From ZAX-1 sp046533095 (GTDB lineage: Bacteria > Bacillota > Clostridia > Lachnospirales > Lachnospiraceae): a stretch of 64,000 nt of DNA. Position numbers and translations under genes: made by a program. Below, piece by piece: positions 24,663 to 35,360 of this stretch; the first letter of the stretch is position 1, and the number at the start of each line of letters is the position of its first letter. Location: assembly GCA_046533095.1 (NCBI GenBank), contig JAJQRA010000020.1, positions 1 to 64,000 on the forward strand. The letters are read 5' to 3'. A model generated the notes under the pieces. It was given only the letters and a program-made list of their open reading frames with translations, was not told where the DNA came from and did no database searches.

Positions 24663-26102
24663 ATGAAGAAATGGAGTGACAACAGGGGCGTAAGCTTGCT
24701 TGAACTACTGATAGCGGTTGCGATACTGGCAATTATGATCGCTCCGCTGATGCATTTATTTGTGACATCGGCTAACCTTAACCGCAAAGGACGCCAAATG
24801 GATGCCGCGACCAATGCGGCAACCAACTTAATGGAGATGGTAAAGACAACGGAGCTTGATGATATGCTGCCGGAAGATTTGGCATCTGCTACAACCGCTA
24901 CGGCAGATGGCAGTTTGTTTGGATTGCCCGCAACATTTATGGCTACCCCTGCAGAAACTTCGATTGATGCAGATAAGTATACGATTACAATTGATAGTTT
25001 GCCTTATCATGGGAATGGAAACTCAGGTGGCTTCTATCATGCAGTCGTGACATTAAATCCGGAAGAATATTCAAAGCCAAAGGTAGATCCAACTCCGGAA
25101 GATACGACCAATAACGATTGGATTGATTTGGTAAATGACAATGAAATTGTAAAATTTGTGCCGGGGAGTATACGCAGTGGAACGGAACTGATACCGCAGA
25201 ATACGGATCTTTTAGTACTGAAACTACTAAGGAAAGAAGCAATTTCTAATTTTGACAAATCACCGATCACCGGAGACGCTACCTATGAATTTTCCAATGA
25301 AAGGCTAGCACGGGAAATTACGATTACGGTAAAGGAAAGCGGAATTACGGCGTATTATAAATATTGGCTTGATTATGATTTGAAAGCAACAGAGGTAGCC
25401 GGAACCGGCGTGAATGTCACTCGGCATGGCCTGCAGGAATATAGTATATCAAATGGGGTATACGATACGTTGCCGACAGATATGGAGTACTTGGATATTT
25501 ACTATTTCTATTATCCGCTGACAACAGAGCTATTGCAGGAATTAGGGGATAAGGGCGTTAACTACGACAGCGAAAATGAACAAGTACCAATAACGGGAGT
25601 TATAGTGCCTCCTATTTTTACCAGGCCGGATGGCACAAATGCTCCGGGCGATTTGATTAAGATTGAGAACAATCCGGATAATAGCGGCAATTTCCATAAT
25701 AATATTGACTATGACGATGGGAGCAACGATGGTGAGAATTTAAAGTTCGATTTCTTTTTGGCGGCACAAAGAGAGTTATTGAAAAAAGGCGATCCGTCTG
25801 TCAACATACCTCCTTACAAAACCGATTCAGATTATCGTGTGGAGTACTACGAGGGCGTAGACAGCAGCAATCGATTTTCGCTCAATAAGCTTTACTCGAA
25901 CCTTGGTGGGAAATATCAACAAATAGACCCGACGAAGTCCGTTTTTGGCAATCTTGTTGGTTTTGAACAAAATGCGGGTGCAGGGCTTGGACTGTTGCGT
26001 ACGGAAAAGGCGAAGCGGCTGTATATCGTAGATATAGAACTTACGGATAGCAATGGAAAAAGAGTTGCATTAGAGTCAACGAAGCTAGTGGCGTTGAAAT
26101 AG
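24663..26102 (+). CDS. large minor pilin with class III signal
   Basis: 479 residues. The N-terminus DNRGVSLLELLIAVAILAIM gives the Gly cleavage site, a Val1 and Glu5, as in PilV-type minor pilins. The mature domain is large, acidic and Asp/Tyr/Asn-rich and has no motif I recognise. It starts three bases after pilO. Minor pilins prime assembly or display ligands at the pilus tip, and the size suggests a tip role. Confidence 0.8.
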   Translation: MKKWSDNRGVSLLELLIAVAILAIMIAPLMHLFVTSANLNRKGRQMDAATNAATNLMEMVKTTELDDMLPEDLASATTATADGSLFGLPATFMATPAETSIDADKYTITIDSLPYHGNGNSGGFYHAVVTLNPEEYSKPKVDPTPEDTTNNDWIDLVNDNEIVKFVPGSIRSGTELIPQNTDLLVLKLLRKEAISNFDKSPITGDATYEFSNERLAREITITVKESGITAYYKYWLDYDLKATEVAGTGVNVTRHGLQEYSISNGVYDTLPTDMEYLDIYYFYYPLTTELLQELGDKGVNYDSENEQVPITGVIVPPIFTRPDGTNAPGDLIKIENNPDNSGNFHNNIDYDDGSNDGENLKFDFFLAAQRELLKKGDPSVNIPPYKTDSDYRVEYYEGVDSSNRFSLNKLYSNLGGKYQQIDPTKSVFGNLVGFEQNAGAGLGLLRTEKAKRLYIVDIELTDSNGKRVALESTKLVALK

Positions 26103-26164
26103 TAGATGAGTCTAATGAGGCTAGTGCCGTTTTAGTTTTAATAAGCGGGAAGGCGGGGATTGCG

Positions 26165-28429
26165 ATGAATGATAAAAATAAGGGTTCCGGACTGATAGCG
26201 GTAATCATCACAGTGACAGTAATCGCATTGCTTGGTGCAACTGTACTGTATATGAGCTATTTAAATTCTATGGTTAAGGGCGCGGATCGCAGTGCTCGCA
26301 GGAATTTTTATGAAACGGAAAAATGGCTCGATGAGATTAGGGCCGAGGTACAGGTAGCGGTATCTAAGTCGCTTAATAAGGCATATGCAGATATGATGGA
26401 ATCCTATCATAGAACAATATTCGAGGCGCCTGACGGTGTTTCTAGTGAGGAGGCCTTGGTTAAATTAAAGGATGAACATAAACTTTTCATTCAAAAATAC
26501 TTTGCAGAGGCGTTTGTAGATGCTTTTACAAACCCGGCGAGTATTTCGGATGCGACGTGGACATATGATGTCGAGGCTGGCGGGAGTGAGAAAGTGCTGA
26601 AGTTTACCACACCAAAATATTCGGAAATCGTATTCAAGCTAACGCAGCCCCCTATACCAGAACTGGACAATCCGGCCAACCATCCGAGTGTCGGCGGAAG
26701 CCATCCGGCTAAAATAGCGATACCGAATAAGATATTGCTTAATGTAATGGTAGCGAGTACGGATGATGCACAGGGCTATTACAATGAGATACACACTGGT
26801 TTTGAGATCAATATACCTACCTTTACACCATCAACAACAGGCGTGTACTCAAGCCTTAAGAACAGGATTATTATTGCCGATGGAACATTAAGGGCACGTC
26901 AGCTTTCTGAGCTTACGGGCAGTATTGGTGTCGGTGCAATCGATGTTGTAAGTAATTTGCTGATTCATTCAGGACAAGTGGTTGTAGGTGGCCAAGGAGC
27001 GGACGCGGGAATTATTTCGATAAAAAATTCAGCGACCTTAACATTGGACGCAGGTGAGCTTTGGGCTAAAAAAATCCAAGTGGGTTCCGGCGTTTCCGGA
27101 AGTACTGCTTCCGGCACACTTGTACTAAATGCTAGTGGTGGTGCTGCAAATATTGCGGATGACTTGGAGATGAATGGAAATGGATCAAAGGCTGAACTTT
27201 TCGGTAATTATTATGGCTTTAGCAATAGCAAGCAGGTAGGCAAGGCGAGCAGCTCAATGATTGTAAACGGGAAGGACGCAGAACTTAAACTAGAGGGCTT
27301 GGATAGTTTGCGGCTCGCAGGCTACAGCTTTATAACGGATGAGAATAAAAGTGCTGTCGGATCCGATGGAAAAGACATTGCGATGGCTGGCTCGCTTACT
27401 GTAAGGCGCGATCAAACCATTTATTTAGTGCCTGAAAAATTGATAACGGGCATTGGCATTACATCAAATCCAAACATCGTTGCTACTGCAGATCCGGCAC
27501 CTGTACCAACGATTGTCCCTGATGGTGAGCTGTGGCGTACGCCTGCACCTGCGAATGTGCCTGTAAAGCTGTCAGATTATGGAGTATCGGTAAAGACGCT
27601 AAAAAAACCTCTCCCCGGCAGTACGACGCAATCGGCAGTATATTACTTTATGGAGTTTGATACTGCGGAAAACAGGGATAGATTCTTTACGGACTACTTT
27701 GATCACTATCGAAACAATATTAAAGAATACTTGCAGGAATATGTGAAAATCACAGGGCTGAGCAATAGCAATGATTTGAACAAAGTTGCGGCTCCGGGGA
27801 CACTTTGGAACAATACGTTTGACTTGGTCCATGGTACGATGGATCTGGTGGATTCCTCAGCATTGACGGAAAATACGTATACCTACTTGTGGCAGACGTT
27901 AACAAAATCCAGCAGCGATTCGCAAAATTCGATGTTCAGCCATTATGTGCAGCAAAATGAGCTGAGAACACAGGCGTCCGCAAAACCACAGAAAACATTG
28001 GAATTTGAGATGGCAGGTAAAACGCTGGCATTGTTTATAGATAATGAAGGTGGTGGCGATTACAACATTGGCGCAGCTCATGTCAGCAATTATCCGGATG
28101 TCAACGTCGTCATTGCAACAGGCAATGTGATCGTGACACAGTCGTTTCATGGTTTGATTATAGCGCAGGGAGATGTGATCGTGCAAGCAAACGTAACAGA
28201 CGATGCGGGTGTATTTCCGGCAACAGAAGATGGTAAAATAAACTTAAATCCGGCATTTAGTGCAACGATTACAGATGACAGTGGTGTGCAGCATCCACTG
28301 TGGGACTATACACGAAATTTTGAGTTCAGCCCAAGCAGTGGCGCATCGGAGCAAACGTGGAACATGAACGATTTGGTGCGGTATACGGATTGGACGAAGA
28401 ACGAGGAATCACCGGCAGAACGGCCATAG
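26165..28429 (+). CDS. PilX-like pilus-associated protein without Glu5
   Basis: 754 residues. The N-terminus NDKNKGSGLIAVIITVTVIA is a class III-like hydrophobic segment after Lys-Gly, but the Glu at position 5 is missing (Val instead). This is typical of PilX_N proteins and of GspK-like subunits, which cap the pseudopilus. The mid region (about 245-400) has short Gly/Ala/Asn-rich strands (LVLNASGGAANIADDLEMN), as in repeated beta-helix proteins. The rest has no recognised domain. Its place among minor pilins supports a tip or capping role. Confidence 0.7.
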   Translation: MNDKNKGSGLIAVIITVTVIALLGATVLYMSYLNSMVKGADRSARRNFYETEKWLDEIRAEVQVAVSKSLNKAYADMMESYHRTIFEAPDGVSSEEALVKLKDEHKLFIQKYFAEAFVDAFTNPASISDATWTYDVEAGGSEKVLKFTTPKYSEIVFKLTQPPIPELDNPANHPSVGGSHPAKIAIPNKILLNVMVASTDDAQGYYNEIHTGFEINIPTFTPSTTGVYSSLKNRIIIADGTLRARQLSELTGSIGVGAIDVVSNLLIHSGQVVVGGQGADAGIISIKNSATLTLDAGELWAKKIQVGSGVSGSTASGTLVLNASGGAANIADDLEMNGNGSKAELFGNYYGFSNSKQVGKASSSMIVNGKDAELKLEGLDSLRLAGYSFITDENKSAVGSDGKDIAMAGSLTVRRDQTIYLVPEKLITGIGITSNPNIVATADPAPVPTIVPDGELWRTPAPANVPVKLSDYGVSVKTLKKPLPGSTTQSAVYYFMEFDTAENRDRFFTDYFDHYRNNIKEYLQEYVKITGLSNSNDLNKVAAPGTLWNNTFDLVHGTMDLVDSSALTENTYTYLWQTLTKSSSDSQNSMFSHYVQQNELRTQASAKPQKTLEFEMAGKTLALFIDNEGGGDYNIGAAHVSNYPDVNVVIATGNVIVTQSFHGLIIAQGDVIVQANVTDDAGVFPATEDGKINLNPAFSATITDDSGVQHPLWDYTRNFEFSPSSGASEQTWNMNDLVRYTDWTKNEESPAERP

Positions 28430-28478
28430 GATCAACAAAATTGAAGAAATCGTAAAAACCGGAAATGAGGGGATTGTT

Positions 28479-29033
28479 ATGGTAAAGAAACGAAATGATG
28501 TCGGCTTTTCGCTTATCGAACTGGTTGTCGTTGTTGCGATGTTAGCGGTGATGATAAGTTTTCTTGTTCCGTCAATCGCGTCTATTTTTTCCGGAGAGGC
28601 GAAGTCATGTGCGAGCAAGATGGACAATTTAATTGCCAAAACGAAAGTGTATGCGATGAGCCGTGCAGGGAATGTATATGTAAGGTTCTATGTCGGTGCG
28701 GATAACCGGATACATGGTGATTATTATGAGGGCGATTATTCTTATGTGGAAGATGATGGAACAACAACTGATGTGCCCTTTACACTGATAAACGAAGAGA
28801 TCGTCGGCAGGCGGGTGACGGTTTCTTATGGAGGGGTGCCTTTACCTTTGGGAACTGCCACGAACGAGGAAGGTCTATGGATTTCGTTTAACCGTGCAAC
28901 CGGAGCAGTAACGGTATTTGGCGCTGACAGGCTGGTTGCGGCAGATGCAAGCCAAAATTGGACAATAGAAATAAATAGCGGAAGGAAAACGATCACACTG
29001 AACAAGCTGACAGGGCGTTCAAAGATTGGGTGA
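28479..29033 (+). CDS. minor pilin, FimT/GspH-like
   Basis: 184 residues. The leader ends DVG, then FSLIELVVVVAMLAVMISFL with Phe1 and Glu5. The mature part (KMDNLIAKTKVYAMSRAGNVYVRFYV and a string of beta strands) looks like FimT/GspH pseudopilins. GAGGGGATTGTT precedes the ATG. The next pilin gene begins at once. Confidence 0.85.
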   Translation: MVKKRNDVGFSLIELVVVVAMLAVMISFLVPSIASIFSGEAKSCASKMDNLIAKTKVYAMSRAGNVYVRFYVGADNRIHGDYYEGDYSYVEDDGTTTDVPFTLINEEIVGRRVTVSYGGVPLPLGTATNEEGLWISFNRATGAVTVFGADRLVAADASQNWTIEINSGRKTITLNKLTGRSKIG

Positions 29034-29038
29034 TTGCT

Positions 29039-29614
29039 ATGAAAGATAATAAAGGGTTGTCATTAGTTGAACTGGTTGTCGCGGTATCTATACTTGCAAT
29101 CGTGTCGGCCATACTGCTTAATTTTGTGGTAGTAGGCAATAATGTGTACCGCAACGTGTCGGCGGATGTTTCTCTTCAGATGCAGAGCCAAACTGCATTG
29201 GCACAAATAAGGGAATACACTGTGGATGCATATCAGACAGTGAATATTGTTAACCCTACTGTTAATACGACGGATACAATGACAATTGATGCAGGGATTA
29301 TCTCACCATACAAAATGTATATCTTTAAGTATTATCCTGCGAGTACGCCAAATGGTACGGACGGTAGATTGACAATTGAGGAACGTGAGCTATTTGATGA
29401 TGGTACGACACCGGCTACGACTACAGGGGAAATGGAGATTTGCGAGGGTGTAGCGGAATTTTGCGTGAAACGTACTTCTGCACTAGGTGAAACGGGAGTT
29501 ACGCTAAATAGCGCATTGGAAATCACATTGACCTTGACAAAAAATGGAAAAAACTACACAGGTATAGAAGTAGTAGGGTTAAGAAATCAACCGGTAGTAA
29601 ACGGCGGTGTATAA
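29039..29614 (+). CDS. minor pilin, PilW/GspJ-like
   Basis: 191 residues from ATG 29039. The leader ends DNKG, then LSLVELVVAVSILAIVSAIL (Leu1, Glu5). The mature domain resembles PilW/GspJ-type subunits (SLQMQSQTALAQIREYTVDA). A GTG at 29030 that overlaps the previous stop is an alternative start. GGGTGA lies 8 bases before the ATG. Confidence 0.82.
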   Translation: MKDNKGLSLVELVVAVSILAIVSAILLNFVVVGNNVYRNVSADVSLQMQSQTALAQIREYTVDAYQTVNIVNPTVNTTDTMTIDAGIISPYKMYIFKYYPASTPNGTDGRLTIEERELFDDGTTPATTTGEMEICEGVAEFCVKRTSALGETGVTLNSALEITLTLTKNGKNYTGIEVVGLRNQPVVNGGV

Positions 29615-29642
29615 GGTGCTAGCGAAAAAGGAGGATAAAGCG

Positions 29643-32600
29643 ATGAAAAAGAAGAATTTTATAAGAATCGGCGCGGTTATTTTAGTGATAGCGTTGCTCG
29701 CGAATCCGTTTGGCGGCTCGATCGCAAGGGCGGTATCCTTGCCAAATGTTGACAAAATAGCGGAAACGATAAAGGGCGAAAACCCTTTAGAGACGTTTCA
29801 TATATTGGAGATTGTAGAAGAGCCCCAGCCTGGATATCTTATGGATGGGCAAATCGGCTGGTACATTGGAGGGCAGGAGCCACTTAGAAACGAGCTGTTT
29901 CTAGAAATGCTAAAAAAAGCGCCGGATCCTGGAACACTTGCTTCTTTCATAGCGGACCGCAATACGAAAGTTGAAACCTTGGCGGATCAATATCACTCAG
30001 ATGCAGGTCCGTTAAAGGGTACGGGCACTGCAACGATGCCGTCACAATGGGCATATCCTTGGATTGATCTGGTGGGAGCGCAAATAATTACGCTCGATGA
30101 TCCGGAGCAGTTTGAGGTGCAAGACAGTAGCTTGAATAAAACGGATGTGGATCCGAACGCCAGATTTACGCATCGGTTTGATTCGGCATGGGCCGGGTAT
30201 ACACAGGGCTGGGAGATAGAATATACGGATGGCACGTCAGAAATTATTGATAGTACAGGTGGTATGGGCCCTTCCTATAAGCGGATACATATGGGGCTGG
30301 GAACCCATGAATTGACAGGTGGCCAGTTGACGCTTCGGGCACCGGGCGATGTTGCCGGCGAGTATAAAGTGACAGCAAATTTTACCAAGATAGATATTGA
30401 TGCGATCGATTATACGAATCCATATACAGATCCGACAAATGGTATTTATTATACGATGATTGATACAGATGGAGATGGGATTGTTGATTTGGACTATGCA
30501 TCTGCGGGTGGGGCGATTCTAAGTGGCCTGTACGTGGATTCGGATTTGGATAGTAGCCCTGATTTAGATGGGAATGGAGCTCCCTTGCTTGTAATGGGCA
30601 TAGATGGGGATTTGGACGGATTTGTTGATGAGGATCTGTATGGGAACCTTTTGATTGCAAAGGAGATTACATTCCCTTGGGGTATTTACACAGATAATCA
30701 AGTGGATCCAAGTCCTAGCGTGCCACGGGAGTATGCTTATGCCGGCAATGGAACTGGGATTGATGACCCGATAAACAACCCAAACCAGCTCTTTGACTAT
30801 ACAAAGACGTATTACACCGTTTCAAATGTTGTAGCTTATAAAGCAGACGAATTGATTAAGCTTGGCGACATCGGTACGCTAGACGATTTTGCTTCCGCAG
30901 TGGAAATAGCGCAGTATTATTCGGTGAGTGCTCCAGTGGGCGCTCCTGCAGTAGTTAACGGTGAAAATAGTAAATTTGCCTATGATCCAGTGACTGACGC
31001 GTTAACATGGGCTGGTTATTTTGGAGGTTATGAACAGCCAAATGATCCCAAAATCATTGGAGATGGAGGATATAAACGGATACACACTGGACTGGGCGAC
31101 AGTGATTTAGCAGGTGCTGTGCTGACGTTTATACCGGTAAACAGTTCTATTTTGGATGCCTATAAAGTGACAGCGGCATTTACCGAAATAGATATCAATC
31201 ATCCGGTAAATGGCATTTATAGTACAATTACAGGAGACCCTGTTGATTTAAATTGGGGCATTTACACAGATAAAAATGAGGGTCAAGTAGATGCAGATGG
31301 CAATCGCTTGCCACCGGAGTATCAATATATTGAGGGCGGTAGGATTGACCTTTTAAGGAAATATTATGCCGTTTCAAATGTGGTGCCTTATTATGCAACC
31401 GATGCGACAGTGATTGCGCCCGGTACGGCAACGCGTACAGAACCGCAGTTTTACGCGGTGAGCAAACCAGTGTTTAATGATGCCATAAATGGCAAGTTCA
31501 CGAAATTTGCAGAAGGCTGGTACGAGTATGATATGACGGGCTCGGTAACGTTTGATGACATTTTTGATGACGGCATCAACGACACCATCAAGTACAAGGA
31601 GGTTAGATACGCGGGTGGAGAAATTACGAACCTTAATTGGTTTCAACGTGACGTGTTCAATGTGACGAATGATGTTGATGAAATAAATCATTTAAATATA
31701 AAGGTTACGTCAAAAGTAGCGGGTGACGTGACGAAGGATGATGTAGAGAAAGCAAACTTGATTGTGTATGTTAGCGGTACGGTGACAGATAACGACGCGA
31801 ACAATCTTATTTTAGAAAAACCACTTGTAGTGAAGAAAGGCGTAACGATTGGAACAGTCTTAATGGCAACACCGGGCGTACATGGCAAAGTGTATGTCTA
31901 TAACGACAGTAGCGACTTGGCAACACTGGCTTTTAACACAGCGATCGTACCGCCTGATGTGGCAAATGCCGATTATGGAGAGGTAATTAGAACAATCAAC
32001 CGACAGAACTTGTATTTGGAAACGGCAAATCACCTGCCTTTGACTGACCGCTTAGCACAGGTGGTAACGATAGCCACAAGTATACGGCATGTGATTAATG
32101 GGAGTGTCGGAGGCGAGAATCAAAAGACAGAGCTTCATATTTTGGACATTGAGCCGCGGTTGGCAAATAGCGTGGTTACTACGAATAGATTGACCTTAAG
32201 TACAGTGCAGACATGGCTAACTGGTGTTGCGACTGTAGTACCCTATACCGCTCCGCTTACGGAGGCTCAAAAGGCAGAGTACCTCGCAAATGAAAGAATT
32301 GCCGTGCGCATTGCAACGATGTCAACCGCACAGTTTGTTGGTAAAATTGATGATTTGAATGAAACCTATGATGTGATTTATTTTGGAAATAGCAAGGATG
32401 GGTTTAATCAAGCAAATGGAAATACAGACTTTGTCAGTAATGCCATGGATGGATTGCTGTATTTTAATATAGGTGATACGTATACTGGGCAAAGTGTTGC
32501 GACACGATTGCCGGGAAACGATATCTCTACGCCGAAAAGACTGGCATTAGAGGACTTTGCTAAGGCAGGTTATCCTATCATATTTGCCGATGAATTGCTT

Positions 32601-34706
32601 AACGGTGGAACAAGTGGTGGCGTAAATGCTAACCGTGTGGATCAAAGTACGTATCTGTATGCACTGATGAACTCTGTTAGAGGCCGTGGCAATGTTATGG
32701 GGGCAGGTGAAATAGGGGGTATGCAGGACGTATTTGTGTCATACCTAAATCTGTCAAAGCCGGAGATTGTAATGGCGCAGACGGATCAGCCACCGGTATA
32801 TGTAAACCTTACCTCTGCTACAAATCAAGGCAGTACACTGTCGTTTAAGTTTAAGATTAAAAATACAACTGACCCAACACCGGTGAGTACGACATATGCG
32901 GTAGAACTGTTCATTGATAAGGATGGGAGCGGCTATTTCGTGAAAGACGACGTAGATCGGACAAAAGATGAGCGCAGGAGAAGTTTACAGGTACGTACGG
33001 CACTAGGGAGCGTTTCGGCGAGCAGCCTACAAGCAGGTCCGGAATATACGTTGGATTGTGCGCTGCCTGCTGATGATGTAGGGATTATTCCATGGAAGCT
33101 TGTTGTGACGAAAAATGATGAGAACGGAAATACTGCAACAAATGAAAATAGGTATATCCATGCTTCAAAAGTTGACTTTACCCGTATCAGGCCTGCTGAA
33201 AAAGCACAGATTAAGGTGCTGCAGCTTGTTGGCAATCCAAATAGCAACTGGAAAAGGCCGACAGTGCTGCTTGAGATTGATCCACAGTATACAACTCTTT
33301 TTACGGAACAGAAAAACAACGGTGATTTTGATGTGAAGGTTACGACGATAGGGGTGGATGGAATGGCACTGCCAAACCATAATCCTACCTATGAACGGTA
33401 TGGTACAGATGGGCATGGGGGTGCATATACAGCGGCACAAATCAATGGTACAGGAGGGAATGTTGGAATTGCCCAACGGACAGCATTGTGGGGGACTGGC
33501 TCAAATCCTGTGGCTGCAAATACGATTGACGGTATCTTTGGGGTGCTGGACAAATATGATATGCTGGTACTGGGATTTTCGGATAATAATACGCTAGATC
33601 AGGCGAATCTGGCACAGGCAATACAAAGGTTTGCAAATACTGGAAAGTCCGTATTGTATACGCATGATTTGGCATACAATACGAGTGCCAATTATACTAG
33701 CTTGCTATTCAACCAATACTTAAGATATCAGTCAGGGCTAGATGTGTATGGCGTACAAAGGCCGGCGGGAACGCTTGTCCAAACGTTGCCTATAAGGACG
33801 GCATACACGCCAAAGACCACCACGGTATTGCCGGACACTACCAATGCACAAAAGAGGAGCTATACAACCTATTATTTAGAACAAAGTGGGGGAACCGCGC
33901 TAACGTGGAACCGTCCGGGGAGTCGACCTACTTGGGATGCCGGTGAAACAGCTGCTTGGGTTACACATGCAGTGGCACGGCAAAACAAAGGGCAGATTAC
34001 AACTTATCCATACAGCATAGATAATTTAAATGTTGGAACAACACATGCACAATACTTCAATCTGAATATGGAGATTGAAGACCTAGTTGTCTGGTACACG
34101 CTTGATAAAGACAATACGTTTATGCCCGGCGATGCTTCGGGTGGGTACTATCTATATTCGTTTGGGAATATTTATTATTCAGGTGTTGGGCATAGGCCTG
34201 TTGAAACCTATACGGATGAAGCCAAGCTGTTTGTGAACACGCTGATTGCAGCTTATCGAAGTAAAGGGGCTAATATCGAAGTAACGGCCACAACGGATGA
34301 TACGCAAACGGTTGAACAAAAATATAAGTATTTCGTAGCGGAACGCAACGAGACCACAGCAGATGAAGTGTCTAGGATTAATGACAAAGAGATACACTAT
34401 AATTTCGTCGATACAGGTACCAGCAGCAATTATACAGCAGAGTATAAATATTATTTGCCCGGTGCGACAATTAATTCGGAGGATGGCACATCGAATGCCA
34501 CGTCGCTTACTACCTCGCCAACTGTTGCTGTTCCTGCCATACCGGAGCCAACCAACGATATACTTTTGACTGTTCCTGATGAGGTACTAGCCGCACTACA
34601 GGAGAACGAGTACGTAACGTTGGTGATTAGGATTATAAAAGATTCGGGAGTTTCAGGCTATACGACAGTGGAATTACGCAAATTTGGACTGTTGGATTTG
34701 TCATAG
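29643..34706 (+). CDS. giant secreted protein of the pilus locus, possible tip adhesin
   Basis: 1687 residues, last gene of the pilus cluster. A signal peptide (KKKNFIRIGAVILVIALLAN, ending near AIARA-type SIARA) directs export. The first part holds two diverged copies of a module with the pattern YKRIHxGLG...YKVTAxFTxIDI...NGIY...WGIYTD...YYxVSNVVxY (about 205-420 and 470-595). Between them lies DTDGDGIVDLDY..., with Asp-rich loops as in calcium-binding thrombospondin-3 or dockerin-like repeats. The C-terminal half (YDMLVLGFSDNN..., GKSVLYTHDLAYN) recalls proteins annotated DUF5057, though I am unsure. No sortase motif or C-terminal anchor is seen. It may sit at the pilus tip like PilY1. AAGGAGG precedes the ATG, and an alternative upstream start at 29607 overlaps the previous gene. 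A terminator follows. Confidence 0.75.
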   Translation: MKKKNFIRIGAVILVIALLANPFGGSIARAVSLPNVDKIAETIKGENPLETFHILEIVEEPQPGYLMDGQIGWYIGGQEPLRNELFLEMLKKAPDPGTLASFIADRNTKVETLADQYHSDAGPLKGTGTATMPSQWAYPWIDLVGAQIITLDDPEQFEVQDSSLNKTDVDPNARFTHRFDSAWAGYTQGWEIEYTDGTSEIIDSTGGMGPSYKRIHMGLGTHELTGGQLTLRAPGDVAGEYKVTANFTKIDIDAIDYTNPYTDPTNGIYYTMIDTDGDGIVDLDYASAGGAILSGLYVDSDLDSSPDLDGNGAPLLVMGIDGDLDGFVDEDLYGNLLIAKEITFPWGIYTDNQVDPSPSVPREYAYAGNGTGIDDPINNPNQLFDYTKTYYTVSNVVAYKADELIKLGDIGTLDDFASAVEIAQYYSVSAPVGAPAVVNGENSKFAYDPVTDALTWAGYFGGYEQPNDPKIIGDGGYKRIHTGLGDSDLAGAVLTFIPVNSSILDAYKVTAAFTEIDINHPVNGIYSTITGDPVDLNWGIYTDKNEGQVDADGNRLPPEYQYIEGGRIDLLRKYYAVSNVVPYYATDATVIAPGTATRTEPQFYAVSKPVFNDAINGKFTKFAEGWYEYDMTGSVTFDDIFDDGINDTIKYKEVRYAGGEITNLNWFQRDVFNVTNDVDEINHLNIKVTSKVAGDVTKDDVEKANLIVYVSGTVTDNDANNLILEKPLVVKKGVTIGTVLMATPGVHGKVYVYNDSSDLATLAFNTAIVPPDVANADYGEVIRTINRQNLYLETANHLPLTDRLAQVVTIATSIRHVINGSVGGENQKTELHILDIEPRLANSVVTTNRLTLSTVQTWLTGVATVVPYTAPLTEAQKAEYLANERIAVRIATMSTAQFVGKIDDLNETYDVIYFGNSKDGFNQANGNTDFVSNAMDGLLYFNIGDTYTGQSVATRLPGNDISTPKRLALEDFAKAGYPIIFADELLNGGTSGGVNANRVDQSTYLYALMNSVRGRGNVMGAGEIGGMQDVFVSYLNLSKPEIVMAQTDQPPVYVNLTSATNQGSTLSFKFKIKNTTDPTPVSTTYAVELFIDKDGSGYFVKDDVDRTKDERRRSLQVRTALGSVSASSLQAGPEYTLDCALPADDVGIIPWKLVVTKNDENGNTATNENRYIHASKVDFTRIRPAEKAQIKVLQLVGNPNSNWKRPTVLLEIDPQYTTLFTEQKNNGDFDVKVTTIGVDGMALPNHNPTYERYGTDGHGGAYTAAQINGTGGNVGIAQRTALWGTGSNPVAANTIDGIFGVLDKYDMLVLGFSDNNTLDQANLAQAIQRFANTGKSVLYTHDLAYNTSANYTSLLFNQYLRYQSGLDVYGVQRPAGTLVQTLPIRTAYTPKTTTVLPDTTNAQKRSYTTYYLEQSGGTALTWNRPGSRPTWDAGETAAWVTHAVARQNKGQITTYPYSIDNLNVGTTHAQYFNLNMEIEDLVVWYTLDKDNTFMPGDASGGYYLYSFGNIYYSGVGHRPVETYTDEAKLFVNTLIAAYRSKGANIEVTATTDDTQTVEQKYKYFVAERNETTADEVSRINDKEIHYNFVDTGTSSNYTAEYKYYLPGATINSEDGTSNATSLTTSPTVAVPAIPEPTNDILLTVPDEVLAALQENEYVTLVIRIIKDSGVSGYTTVELRKFGLLDLS

Positions 34707-34722
34707 GAAAGATTATATTTAG

Positions 34723-34759
34723 AAAAGCAGCCTACCGTTTTCGGTGAGGCTGCTTTTTT
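34723..34759 (+). terminator. intrinsic terminator of the pilus cluster
   Basis: AAAAGCAGCCT pairs with AGGCTGCTTTT across a 13-base loop, and the T-run continues. Confidence 0.95.
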
Positions 34760-34779
34760 GCAAAGAATTTCTTGGAGAA

Positions 34780-35005
34780 CTACTTAAACGTCAGCTTTTT
34801 GCCCTCGAGGTACCTCCCATTCTTTACCCTGCTTTCAAATTCGTTGGAGGCTGATGAACTTACTTTTCGATCTGCTTTCGGGTGTCCTTTATTTTATCAA
34901 CATTGAATTCTATAAAATTTTTTGCAGACCTACATAAATAACGCATATCCTCAGAAGACAAAAAAAATTTAGAATCGCCTTTCCCTACCTCGTAGTAACG
35001 GTAGA
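34780..35005 (-). pseudogene. possible gene fragment next to tRNA-Thr
   Basis: On the minus strand a protein-like stretch LSSEDMRYLCRSAKNFIEF continues to KDTRKQIEK and a stop. After a frame change it reads SSASNEFESRVKNGRYLEGK and ends KLTFK. The A..F......NG...EGK.L spacing vaguely recalls DUF4357-type C-termini. It may be a decayed cargo gene of an element once inserted at this tRNA. The evidence is weak. Confidence 0.25.
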
Positions 35006-35056
35006 GTATCCATTTAAAAATAAGAAAAAACCCTGTAAATAAAGGTTTCTTTGATA

Positions 35057-35129
35057 AGCTGTTGATGGGAATCGAACCCATGACCTCCGCACTACCAATG
35101 CGACGCACTACCGACTGTGCTACAACAGC
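35057..35129 (-). tRNA. tRNA-Thr (GGT)
   Basis: On the minus strand the acceptor GCTGTTG pairs with CAACAGC, the anticodon loop TTGGTAG carries GGT, and the T-loop is GGTTCGATTCC. CCA is not encoded. Confidence 0.95.
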
Positions 35130-35360
35130 AAAGTAACAATGAAATTGAACTGCTTCGTATTATTTCTAGCAATATTGTACGTTGCCATGTGTGTTATACA
35201 AACATACAGTCAGCGAATACTGACTTGAATAATATACTATAAGCACAAGAAATTGTCAATATATTTTTGCAATTTTTCTGGTTTCGCATTGTTTTTGAAT
35301 CTATCATATGCTATTATTTTCATAGTGGCTATATATAAAATAAGCAGGGGAGGATAAGTT

